Source of the DNA: Deltaproteobacteria bacterium HGW-Deltaproteobacteria-2 | Lineage (GTDB): Bacteria; Desulfobacterota; Syntrophia; Syntrophales; Smithellaceae | NCBI GenBank assembly: GCA_002840505.1 | Contig: PHBC01000001.1 | Span: 311,782 to 375,781 of the forward strand | Reading direction: 5' to 3' | Length of the DNA stretch: 64,000 nucleotides | Shown here: one piece after another, positions 25,831 through 33,645 of the stretch | Layout: every line of letters begins with the position of its first letter | Position numbering within the stretch: the first letter of the stretch is position 1 | Notes under the pieces: model-generated | Databases searched by the model: none | What the model was told of the DNA's origin: nothing | The model's input: only the letters and a program-made list of their open reading frames with translations | Made by a program: the position numbers and the translations under genes

Positions 25831-26670
25831 ATGGCTGATATAAAATCAAAGATGATTGAATTTTATAAAATGAGCGGCAGCGGCAATGATTTCATCATTA
25901 TTGATAACTGCGATTTGTCTTTGAATGTAGGCGATTTGCCCACGTTTGCCCGCCGCGTTTGTGCGCGCAAAATTTCCGTAGGCGCCGATGGATTATTTCT
26001 CATTGAACCTTCCAAGACCGTAGACTTCAAGTGGCAGTTTTTTAACTCGGATGGCTCAGTAGCGGAAATGTGCGGCAACGGCAGCCGTTGTGTGGCGCGC
26101 TATGCCTATCTCAAAGGTATAGCCGGAAAGGAAATGTCCTTTGAAACAATCGCCGGTGTTATCAGTGCGGAAGTTAATGATGATATCGTAAAGGTAAAGC
26201 TGACTGATCCTTCTGCTGTGGAAGCGGGAATTAAAATAGACGCGGACGGTCAGAAATTTATCCTGGATAGTATTGATACAGGCGTACCTCACGCTGTCGT
26301 CTTTGTTGATGATCTGGATAACTGCGACGTATATAATAACGGGCGAAAAATCCGTTATCATAAGAATTTCGCTCCCCGTGGAACAAATGCCGATTTCACC
26401 GCTGTTATCAATCAACATAAAATAAAAGTGCGCACATACGAGCGCGGCGTGGAGGATGAGACACTAGCCTGCGGCACAGGAATGGTCGCAGCAGTTCTGA
26501 CGGCGGCACAAAGAGGCCTTGTGGAATCGCCAACAGACGTTCTGGTAAAAAGTGGTGAAACTCTACGGATTTACTTCACAAAAAAAGATGACCGCTTTGG
26601 CGAAATTTATCTTGAAGGTAAAGTAAAAATAGTTTATCACGGATTTCTTTTTGAGGAAGCGTATAAATAA
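25831..26670 (+). CDS. dapF: diaminopimelate epimerase
   Basis: A 279-residue cofactor-independent epimerase converting LL- to meso-diaminopimelate for lysine and peptidoglycan synthesis. Both catalytic cysteines are visible, in EMCGNGSRC (Cys81) and LACGTGM (Cys214). Length is normal. Two starts are possible, the ATG at 25831 and another at 25852. With dapL downstream, this organism uses the aminotransferase route: dapL makes LL-diaminopimelate in one step and dapF epimerises it. Confidence 0.97.
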   Translation: MADIKSKMIEFYKMSGSGNDFIIIDNCDLSLNVGDLPTFARRVCARKISVGADGLFLIEPSKTVDFKWQFFNSDGSVAEMCGNGSRCVARYAYLKGIAGKEMSFETIAGVISAEVNDDIVKVKLTDPSAVEAGIKIDADGQKFILDSIDTGVPHAVVFVDDLDNCDVYNNGRKIRYHKNFAPRGTNADFTAVINQHKIKVRTYERGVEDETLACGTGMVAAVLTAAQRGLVESPTDVLVKSGETLRIYFTKKDDRFGEIYLEGKVKIVYHGFLFEEAYK

Positions 26671-26688
26671 ACCGACCTTGCTTCTATC

Positions 26689-26716
26689 TGTCATTCCGGC
26701 GTAGGCCGGAATCCAG
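26689..26716. repeat. type B 28-bp palindromic repeat, copy 2
   Basis: TGTCATTCCGGCGTAGGCCGGAATCCAG is the reverse orientation of the unit at 6541-6568, with a compensating change of stem from CCCGC/GCGGG to CCGGC/GCCGG. It lies between dapF and dapL. Confidence 0.7.
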
Positions 26717-26796
26717 TATTATTTGATTCATGTGGAATCATAATCACTTAGCATAGGTAAAATTCGCTTCTAAATTTCTTTATTGGAGGGTTTAAC

Positions 26797-27966
26797 TTGA
26801 AAACAGCTGAAAGACTGACAAAGATACCGCCTTATCTTTTTATGGAATTGAGAAAAAAAATCAATAAGGCCAAGGACGACGGGATAGATGTTATTTCCCT
26901 GGCTATAGGTGATCCGGTGGAAGCGACACCGGAGTCGATCATTGATGAACTTTGCGCCACATCGAGAGATCCTTTGAATCATCGTTATCCAACGGATGAA
27001 GAAAAGGGTATGCTCTCCTTTCGCCGGGAAGTGGCGAAGTGGTATGCAACACGCTACGGCGTTACTCTTAACCCGGAAAATGAAATTCTGGGTCTTATCG
27101 GCTCGAAAGAAGGTTGTCATCATTTTATACTGGCCCGTGTCAACCCCGGCGATACAGTTCTAATGACCGATCCCGGTTATCCTGCCTATCGCGCCAGTAT
27201 CCTGATGGGCGGAGGCGTTCCGTATAATGTTCCCATCCTGCCGCAAAACAACTATCTACCCGTATTCGAAGATATTCCTGTAACTGTCGCTAAAAAAGCA
27301 ACTGCCATGTTTCTTAATTACCCGAATAATCCGACCGGCGCCTGCGCAACTTTGAAGTTTTTAAATAAACTTGTTGATTTCGCCCGCAATTACGATATTG
27401 CCATTTGTTACGATAATCCTTACAGTGAAATAGTTTTTGCCGGTCAGAAGCGCATCAGTTTCCTGATGGCGAAGGGCGCAAAAGATGTCGGCATCGAACT
27501 TAACTCTCTTTCCAAACCGTTTAACATGTGCGGTTGGCGGCTGGGCATGGCTTGCGGTAATCAGGAACTCATCGCTGCCATCAGCAAGGTCAAAGAAAAC
27601 ACTGATTCTGGAATTTTTAATGCCGTACAACTTGCCGGCATTCAGGCATTGAGACATGAAACCGGATTTATCGAAGAAATGCTGGCATTGTATGGAAAAC
27701 GTCGCGAGTTGGTTATCAAAACATTAAAAAAAATCGGCATTGATTTCAATCCGCCAAAAGGAACATTTTATCTGTGGGTGCCGGTGCCCAAAGGAATGAC
27801 TTCGATAGAGTTTACCAACCGTTTATTTGACAAGACTGCCGTCGTTGTTGCTGCAGGCACTGCTTACGGCAAATACGGCGAAGGCTTTGTGCGTATATCG
27901 TTAACGGTACCGGATAATCGGTTACGCGAAGCGATGAAGAGAATAGAAAAGGAATTCAAACAGTAG
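26797..27966 (+). CDS. dapL: LL-diaminopimelate aminotransferase
   Basis: A 389-residue fold-type I PLP aminotransferase that converts tetrahydrodipicolinate to LL-diaminopimelate. Motifs: ISLAIGDPVEATP, the cofactor-binding loop LIGSKEGCHH, YPNNPTGA and the PLP lysine in SLSKPFNMCGWRLG (Lys240). GSKEG and HRYPTDEEKGMLSFR fit DapL better than aspartate aminotransferase. Translation appears to start at TTG 26797, with a strong GGAGGG ribosome-binding site seven bases upstream, and no ATG is suitably placed. The DapL route is characteristic of several anaerobic lineages, including deltaproteobacteria. Confidence 0.92.
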   Translation: MKTAERLTKIPPYLFMELRKKINKAKDDGIDVISLAIGDPVEATPESIIDELCATSRDPLNHRYPTDEEKGMLSFRREVAKWYATRYGVTLNPENEILGLIGSKEGCHHFILARVNPGDTVLMTDPGYPAYRASILMGGGVPYNVPILPQNNYLPVFEDIPVTVAKKATAMFLNYPNNPTGACATLKFLNKLVDFARNYDIAICYDNPYSEIVFAGQKRISFLMAKGAKDVGIELNSLSKPFNMCGWRLGMACGNQELIAAISKVKENTDSGIFNAVQLAGIQALRHETGFIEEMLALYGKRRELVIKTLKKIGIDFNPPKGTFYLWVPVPKGMTSIEFTNRLFDKTAVVVAAGTAYGKYGEGFVRISLTVPDNRLREAMKRIEKEFKQ

Positions 27967-27984
27967 CTTCGCATTCTTCGTATA

Positions 27985-28078
27985 ACTTTGTTGGCCGCGG
28001 CGCAACCATCCTCGACGTATTGTAATATATGCCTGCGGTGCTTGCTTGCTGCCGCCTCGTTCTACTTTGAATACAAAA
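27985..28078. repeat. degenerate type D repeat
   Basis: Contains TTGTTGG, CTCGACGTATTGTAATATATGCCT and TGCCGCCTCGTTCTACTTTGAA in the same order as similar segments of the 29135-29272 element, but without clear terminal repeats. It precedes ychF. Probably a decayed copy. Confidence 0.4.
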
Positions 28079-28102
28079 CTACTGGATAGAGAGAAATTGT
28101 AT

Positions 28103-29134
28103 ATGGAAATTGGTATTCTTGGCCTTCCCCAAAGCGGGAAGAGCACATTGTTTGAAATCATGACCGGCGTGAAAAGTGGCCAGTCGCATAACGAAACGGT
28201 TGTACGCGGTCAGGCTTCCGTGCCGGATGAACGCTTTGACAAGCTTGTCGAAATATACAAACCGGTAAAAGTATCTCCGGCCAAAGTCCCCTTTGTTGAT
28301 GTTCATGCCGTGGGCGAACATCCCTGGGAAGCTATACGCCAGAACTTAAGCGGCACAGACGGTATTCTGCACGTTGTTGACGGTTTTTCTCTCCCTGATG
28401 TTCAATTGAGCATCGAAGCTTATCGCAAGCTGGAAGACGAGTTGGTTCTTTCCGATTTGTTAATCATTGAAAAAAAACTGGAGCGCCTGACCAAAACATC
28501 CAAGAAAGCGCTCACACCGCAGGATGTGGCGCAAAATGACCTCCTGCCCAAATTAAAAGAATGCCTCGAGGCGGGGAAACCTTTACGCACGGCGGGGCTG
28601 ACGCCTGCGGAAATTTTTACACTGCGGAGTTTCTCTTTCTGGACTATCAAACCGGAACTTGTTGTTGTCAATGTGGCGGAAGACAACCTTTCGTTTGCCG
28701 ATAAATTCGCCGCTGAGGCAAAATTAGAAGAGCCCGTCATGGGAATCTGCTGCAAGATTGAAGCGGAAATGGCCGGATTGGATGCTGCCGATCAAAAAGA
28801 ATTTCTTGATTCGATGGGTATTGCTGAACCGGCATTTGGCCGGATTATCCGCGCGGCCTTTTCTCTTTTAGGGCGCATGTCCTTTTTCACCGTCGGCGAG
28901 GACGAAGTCAAGGCCTGGGTTATTCCACTGGAAACCAAGGCACCCAAAGCAGCCGGAGCCATTCACAACGATTTTGAACGAGGCTTTATCAAGGCCGAAG
29001 TCATGCACTACGATGATTTCATCGCGCATGGCGGATCTGTAGCTCAAGTTAAATCAGCCGGTCGTCTTCGCCTGGAAGGGAAAGAATATGTTGTGAAGGA
29101 TGGCGATATTATTACCTTCCGCTTCAATGTTTGA
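28103..29134 (+). CDS. ychF: ribosome-associated ATPase YchF
   Basis: A 343-residue Obg-family protein. The P-loop GLPQSGKST (residues 6-14), the switch II region VPFVDVHAVG and the C-terminal TGS domain (AGAIHNDFERGFIKAEV to YVVKDGDIITFRFNV) are all visible. YchF members prefer ATP because the G4 motif departs from NKxD, and here VVVNVAED occupies that place. It is widely conserved and acts with ribosomes and in stress responses. I use the ATG at 28103; a TTG at 28046 falls in repeat-like DNA. Some positions differ from E. coli YchF, as usual for this shorter subfamily. Confidence 0.93.
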   Translation: MEIGILGLPQSGKSTLFEIMTGVKSGQSHNETVVRGQASVPDERFDKLVEIYKPVKVSPAKVPFVDVHAVGEHPWEAIRQNLSGTDGILHVVDGFSLPDVQLSIEAYRKLEDELVLSDLLIIEKKLERLTKTSKKALTPQDVAQNDLLPKLKECLEAGKPLRTAGLTPAEIFTLRSFSFWTIKPELVVVNVAEDNLSFADKFAAEAKLEEPVMGICCKIEAEMAGLDAADQKEFLDSMGIAEPAFGRIIRAAFSLLGRMSFFTVGEDEVKAWVIPLETKAPKAAGAIHNDFERGFIKAEVMHYDDFIAHGGSVAQVKSAGRLRLEGKEYVVKDGDIITFRFNV

Positions 29135-29272
29135 TACCGATTCTAAATCAAAGCGTTATTTTTGTTGGTCTCGATTAATCAGGATTGTCGGTTTTCTCAA
29201 CGTATACATACATAATACGCCTCGCCGCATCCGCCTAGCCGCCGCAATATCATCTTTGATTTAGAATTGGTA
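29135..29272. repeat. type D element with 19-bp inverted ends, copy 1
   Basis: TACCGATTCTAAATCAAAG (29135-29153) pairs with CTTTGATTTAGAATTGGTA (29254-29272) at 18 of 19 positions. The interior holds AATACGCCTCGCCGCATCCGC and CCGCAATATCAT. It starts immediately after the ychF stop codon. A related copy is at 44409-44575. Confidence 0.75.
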
Positions 29273-29298
29273 AGATACTGTATTGAAATAATAAAAAT

Positions 29299-29733
29299 TT
29301 ATTCTTCCCGATCATCCAGCTTATAATTAAATTTAGAAGCATCGAACATCGTCATTATTTTTTTGGAAAATTCATCAGGATCGGCTATGTTCAAAGCAAT
29401 GATTTCGCCGTGACAAATGGAACGCATGTCTTGAGTGAGAATATTGGCTACAGTTTTTTCAGCTTCAGTTTTGATAGCATTTTCGTCTAAAAATTTCTTT
29501 GCCGGTTGTGAAATTAAAAGTGTTTGTATCTCCTCTATAATTCCCGAATAAACAACGAGCCGTGCTGCAGCAAACCCGATTACTTTATCATGCAAAATGA
29601 ACTTTTCTTCTGTTTGCCGGTAATTTTGAAGACAATCCCAAAGAGGTCTTAAGCCGTGTCTTTGCGAAGCAAATATAATTTTATCGCCCTGAACCAATGC
29701 CAGCGAATACTTGGTAAAGTCCGGGTTCAACAT
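29299..29733 (-). CDS. DUF1893-like protein
   Basis: A 144-residue soluble protein resembling the DUF1893 family: YSLALVQGDKIIFASQRHGLRPL (start of the domain), then HDKVIGFAAARLVVYSGI and DMRSICHGEIIA, the last with a conserved Cys-His pair. The family adopts a cytidine-deaminase-like fold in some members, but no activity is established. It overlaps the upstream membrane gene by seven bases, so the two are translated together. Because DUF1893 often lies beside transporters of the ECF type, a role in handling the transported compound is possible. This is a family-level call only. Confidence 0.65.
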   Translation of the reverse strand: MLNPDFTKYSLALVQGDKIIFASQRHGLRPLWDCLQNYRQTEEKFILHDKVIGFAAARLVVYSGIIEEIQTLLISQPAKKFLDENAIKTEAEKTVANILTQDMRSICHGEIIALNIADPDEFSKKIMTMFDASKFNYKLDDREE

Positions 29734-30224
29734 GAGAATTGTTTCTTTATAGGATTAATTCCCAGGTGAATCAGCGCTGCCCATAACGTATTGGTTAAGA
29801 ATAAGACAATTGCCAGCTTAGCGATAAATATTGCCGGCAAATGGACGAAATAGTAATCGGATAAAATCAACCAGGGTAGTTGACACAAGTAAGCCAGCAT
29901 AACGGCAGGAATTATTTTCCCGTTTTTTTTGTAAAAAACACCGGACAGCACACCGAAAAGAGCATTCCCCACAAGAATATAAGGGTTGCCCAAAAAGAGC
30001 GCTGAGTAAAGAGAACCGGTAAGGCCGGCCAGCAAACCACCTACTGCGCCAAAAATAACAGCCGCTAAAATTATCGCTGCGGAGAAAAAGTGAATTTTCC
30101 AGTCTTGAGCGAAACTCAGATTGATCAGACTCAATGAGCAGGGCAGTATTATTAAAAGTAAAAAATAATCTGCTATTTTTCGATAAGGTTTAACTTCACA
30201 GGAAGCGGAAGAAGAATTGATCAT
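29727..30224 (-). CDS. small polytopic protein, ECF transporter S-component-like
   Basis: A 165-residue membrane protein with about five or six hydrophobic segments (near 19-40, 46-66, 70-90, 95-115, 118-140 and 140-158). The segment FGAVGGLLAGLTGSLYSALFLGN followed by ALFGVLSGVFYKK resembles substrate-binding S subunits of energy-coupling factor vitamin transporters. No ECF ATPase or T subunit is nearby, so it would have to share a general module. Coupled to the DUF1893-like gene by an overlapping start. Substrate unknown. Confidence 0.6.
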   Translation of the reverse strand: MINSSSASCEVKPYRKIADYFLLLIILPCSLSLINLSFAQDWKIHFFSAAIILAAVIFGAVGGLLAGLTGSLYSALFLGNPYILVGNALFGVLSGVFYKKNGKIIPAVMLAYLCQLPWLILSDYYFVHLPAIFIAKLAIVLFLTNTLWAALIHLGINPIKKQFSC

Positions 30225-30350
30225 AATTTTTACCTCTCTTGAAAAGAACTTTTTAAATTATAAACTACTGCTATATTTTTGTATAGTTATTTTAGTCATT
30301 AACTCGGAATAATTTTAGTTCCCTGTTTTATGAAGTCTCGACATAACATA

Positions 30351-31787
30351 TTAAACTCGTTTGATAATATGCGACAACGGATGCGGAACCCTTGAAGTCG
30401 AACCCTTCATGCGAGCCATTAAAAATGCCGCCGAAATTGCGATCGGATTGATGGGCACGTATGAAACGGGATTTACTTTCATCAGGTGAAACATGGCCTC
30501 GACGGTGGAACACAGATTGTTACACTCGCCGCTTAAGTATACCTTCTTTCGTCCTAATCGCTTTATAAGATTTTCAGATACTTCTTCGATGGCGCAGTAC
30601 CCGGCCACAAGCACCCGTCCATTTATATTATCGATCACGGATGGATCATGACCTTTCCCCAGCACCAGAGTCCAGCCACCCTTACCACCATTATCCATAT
30701 ACATCGTCTGTAGCACGCAGAGTGGATTATTCAGACAGCCTTCACGGCAGGCAAGTTTCTTCCCTTTAATCACAGTCACATCAGGAGGAAATTCAGGATA
30801 TAGATCCCAGGGGTAGTGCCCATTTGCCGGCATGTCGCCGATAAGATCAATTTTCTCCAGGCTTGCCAGGTCACCAGAAAGGGCAATGTCCTGCGGTCCC
30901 ATTACGCCATTCGAAAGGCCTCTCTCAATAGCAATTTTCAGGTGCGGCACATCATCAACATTGAGGCCGAAAATACGAGCACCGACAATATCGGCGGCAA
31001 CCACATTGGTGCCGGCAATGAGCACCCGGAAGGGTCGCACCTGTTTATCGGCGAGGGCCGTGGCAAAATAGTGGCCGTGAATTGTTCCCTCGATGCCTTC
31101 AATCAACGTTATGTCGGGCCTGACGTGGCCGAGCACGTCGACCAGCTTTTGCGGCAAGTTATAGTTGTGGTCGAAACCCCGGCATTTCTGCATGGGAAAT
31201 CCCCACTGATTTTTAACACCCAGAGTCACAACTCCCATTGAATGGGTCTTCAGCTTGGGCACATTGATATACAGATGACGGTCCCGCTCTTCCATAAGCC
31301 GTATGACGGTTTGGGGCATATCGAAAGACGTAAGATCGTAGCCATCAGGCTCCATGACTCCGGCAGGCCCTCGTCCATTAAAGGTCAGCGGCCGGCTTTT
31401 TTCTTCATCGAGATATACCGGAATCGCTCCTGTCTCGCGGCATAGTCTTGCATAGCCTGTGGCCTTGTATACCAGCCTCGTATAGTTTGCCTGAGTCGAG
31501 TTCTCAAAGAGATATATTTTTTTAGCCCCTGCCTTCTTCCAGTATAAAATTATTTCCCGAAGCACTTCAACTCTGGTGTGACTGTATGGCTTTGCATCGA
31601 CTGCATTAGGTTTTATATAAACATCACCGCTGGCTTTCAGAAGCGATGAACCACCCAGTTCATCGAAGATGGCGGTAACAGCCTTGTTAATATCACTCAC
31701 AAGGGCACCGTTAAGAGGCAGATAATTTGTAAAGCTTTCACTCTGATGGCTGGAGAGAAGTTTTTTAACAATAACTTTTGTTTTCAT
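30351..31787 (-). CDS. DUF362 domain protein
   Basis: A 478-residue cytoplasmic protein of the DUF362 family, recognised from VYIKPNAVDAKPYSHT, INVPKLKTHSMGVVTLGVKN, PDITLIEGIEGTIHGH and DIVGARIFGLNVDDVPHLKIA. DUF362 members are frequent in anaerobes, often next to ferredoxin modules. Here the C-terminal third has its own cysteine cluster (CREGCLNNPLC and, later, CNNLC), which could hold a metal, but it does not match a 4Fe-4S ferredoxin pattern. No function is established. It stands alone, with 200 bases of AT-rich DNA upstream. Confidence 0.78.
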   Translation of the reverse strand: MKTKVIVKKLLSSHQSESFTNYLPLNGALVSDINKAVTAIFDELGGSSLLKASGDVYIKPNAVDAKPYSHTRVEVLREIILYWKKAGAKKIYLFENSTQANYTRLVYKATGYARLCRETGAIPVYLDEEKSRPLTFNGRGPAGVMEPDGYDLTSFDMPQTVIRLMEERDRHLYINVPKLKTHSMGVVTLGVKNQWGFPMQKCRGFDHNYNLPQKLVDVLGHVRPDITLIEGIEGTIHGHYFATALADKQVRPFRVLIAGTNVVAADIVGARIFGLNVDDVPHLKIAIERGLSNGVMGPQDIALSGDLASLEKIDLIGDMPANGHYPWDLYPEFPPDVTVIKGKKLACREGCLNNPLCVLQTMYMDNGGKGGWTLVLGKGHDPSVIDNINGRVLVAGYCAIEEVSENLIKRLGRKKVYLSGECNNLCSTVEAMFHLMKVNPVSYVPINPIAISAAFLMARMKGSTSRVPHPLSHIIKRV

Positions 31788-32000
31788 TTCTTCTCTTTTT
31801 TGATTCTGTTCACTAAATGTTTTCAGTGAAAATTGCTATGTGAATATTGTTGCACCTATTACTTTTTCATAGTAGTGACTATATGAAAGCAGATTTTATT
31901 TGTCAAGGAAATCCCTTGCTGAGACAAGTTTAATTGCATTATCATAAAACCCCATTAGCAGAACAATAAAATAAACGGTTTAATTTAGAACCGATTGATT

Positions 32001-33089
32001 ATGAAGAAAATATTATTCAAAAGCCTGATAATAATTGCTCTGCTGATATTGGTTTTTCTTTTGCCGCTATTTTATCCCTCCGGGATAGCGGTCTATTTCA
32101 GATTATTGTTGCTTATCTTGATTCTTATTGAGAGTCTCAAATTATTCAAGATCATTTTCATAGATACAAAAGTTAATAAAATAATATCAAACGCGGCCAT
32201 TGTTTTATTTTCAATTTTTGTAATTTTCATATTACTGGAAGCGATATTCATGTTTATTCCCAGGTCCCATTCCACTGATTACACATTAGCATCCCGATTG
32301 TGGTACGCCAAATACTGGAAGCCGATTAATTCTTTGGGTTTCAGGGATAAGGAACCTGACAATAATAATCCCGTTATTTTGTTTGTAGGCGATTCATTTA
32401 CAGCAGGTCATGGGTTAAAATCTGTGGATGACAGATTTTCCAACATAGTTGGGAAGGAACTAAACAAAAAAGGAAAGAAATATACTGTTATAAATATAGG
32501 CAAGCCTAATCTTGATTCAAGAAGTGAATATGATGTGATGAGAGATTTTATTTATATGGCCAGAATTAAGCCTGACAAAATAATACTTCAATACTGCGGA
32601 AATGATATTGAAGGTGTCGCCATGAATAACGGATTAATATTCGACGGTTTTAATCCTCCACCGGATATGAACAAATTTTTAATACTAATTGGTTCCGGTT
32701 CTTATCTTTTTAATTATCTATATTTTCTCTCTCCCAGAGAATATCTGGGCATGTCATATATCACTTATTTAACTAAGGCTTACAAAGATGATAATATATT
32801 ATCAAAACACAAAGATGATCTTAAATTATTCGTGGATTATTCCCAAGCAAACTCTGCACAACTTATCGTAGTAGTATTCCCATTTTTGACCGACCTGGAA
32901 ATGAGTGAATCGATGTACTTAAATGATATTGTCAGTTTTTTCGACGCCAAAAAAATCAGCGTCATAAATGTTTCGCAAATGGCAAAGGATATTCCTGTTA
33001 CTGAAAGAATAGTAAATATAAATGACACACACGCTTCCAAGAAACTCAACAATATAATAGCGCAGGAAATTCTAAAAAAACTTGAATAA
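32001..33089 (+). CDS. membrane-anchored SGNH/GDSL hydrolase
   Basis: A 362-residue protein with three N-terminal membrane segments (about 6-24, 30-52 and 62-84), followed by an SGNH hydrolase domain. The catalytic residues are visible: Ser in FVGDSFTAG, Gly in the block II region, Asn in YCGNDIEG and the Asp/His pair in NINDTHAS. Enzymes of this fold remove or transfer acyl groups on polysaccharides, or act as esterases. The domain is probably in the periplasm. I take the ATG at 32001 and not the TTG at 31995. The upstream sequence AACGGTTTAATTTAGAACCGATT may be a small inverted repeat. Confidence 0.8.
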   Translation: MKKILFKSLIIIALLILVFLLPLFYPSGIAVYFRLLLLILILIESLKLFKIIFIDTKVNKIISNAAIVLFSIFVIFILLEAIFMFIPRSHSTDYTLASRLWYAKYWKPINSLGFRDKEPDNNNPVILFVGDSFTAGHGLKSVDDRFSNIVGKELNKKGKKYTVINIGKPNLDSRSEYDVMRDFIYMARIKPDKIILQYCGNDIEGVAMNNGLIFDGFNPPPDMNKFLILIGSGSYLFNYLYFLSPREYLGMSYITYLTKAYKDDNILSKHKDDLKLFVDYSQANSAQLIVVVFPFLTDLEMSESMYLNDIVSFFDAKKISVINVSQMAKDIPVTERIVNINDTHASKKLNNIIAQEILKKLE

Positions 33090-33124
33090 CATGCTTTCAA
33101 TCCAGAAACGCAGCAGATATTCTA

Positions 33125-33153
33125 TTGACACACAAAACCAAATTTATTATAAT
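33125..33153 (+). promoter_or_regulatory. perfect-consensus sigma70 promoter
   Basis: TTGACA (33125-33130) and TATAAT (33148-33153) are separated by exactly 17 bases, matching consensus at all twelve positions. Predicted transcription would begin at about 33160, which is the A of the ATG of a 25-codon open frame. It serves the small genes at 33160 and 33237 and perhaps glmM. Confidence 0.75.
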
Positions 33154-33159
33154 CTAAAT

Positions 33160-33237
33160 ATGAATAAGCAATATCCTGGCAAATCGGTAGCCTTGGTTGA
33201 AGACGCCTTCAAAATCCTATTGGGAAAGGTGATCTAA
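33160..33237 (+). CDS. possible 25-residue leaderless small ORF
   Basis: An open frame of 25 codons, MNKQYPGKSVALVED... ending LLGKVI. Its start coincides with the predicted transcription start of a perfect promoter, so the message could be leaderless. Its stop overlaps the next start (TAATG at 33235-33239). This spacing suggests a translationally coupled leader peptide, but the codons alone cannot prove translation. It could equally be a structured 5' leader without a product. Confidence 0.4.
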   Translation: MNKQYPGKSVALVEDAFKILLGKVI

Positions 33238-33506
33238 TGCCTCCTGTAGAAGTGCGATATGAGCGAATTGTGGTGGAAACGGATCGCTACCGCGTGGAGG
33301 GCGATCTGAAGCTACTTCAGGAAAGCTATCGTAACCGTCTTTCCGACTACTTGAATTTTCAAAACAATGAATTTCTTACTATTGTGAATGCAGAACTGAA
33401 GGCAATCGACGGATCGGGACGCGATTGGAACACCCCCGTCCTCATACTTGCAAGACGGTATATTCACTTGGTAGTACCGGCCGGCCAACAAGGCAACAAT
33501 CCATAG
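33237..33506 (+). CDS. small conserved protein, DUF6812-like
   Basis: An 89-residue protein. The segment IVVETDRYRVEGDLKLLQESYRNRLSDYLN, ending RRYIHLVVP, resembles small conserved proteins I recall as DUF6812, in which an ETDRxRxEGDL core is followed by RLSDxLN; this name is from memory and should be checked. No signal peptide or membrane segment is visible. GGTGATC, close to the perfect anti-SD complement, lies just before the ATG. It is preceded by a consensus promoter and overlaps a 25-codon frame, and precedes glmM by 139 bases. Function is unknown. Confidence 0.7.
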   Translation: MPPVEVRYERIVVETDRYRVEGDLKLLQESYRNRLSDYLNFQNNEFLTIVNAELKAIDGSGRDWNTPVLILARRYIHLVVPAGQQGNNP

Positions 33507-33645
33507 CCATTACATACTGTTTCATAATAACGTCTATTTTTTTCTTCCGTCACCATCAGCATCTAAGACCATTGTTTTCCCTGTTGCAAAAACAATTACC
33601 ATACGGTAGAAAAACACAAGCGCAGTGGAAATCGGGAGGGGAATT

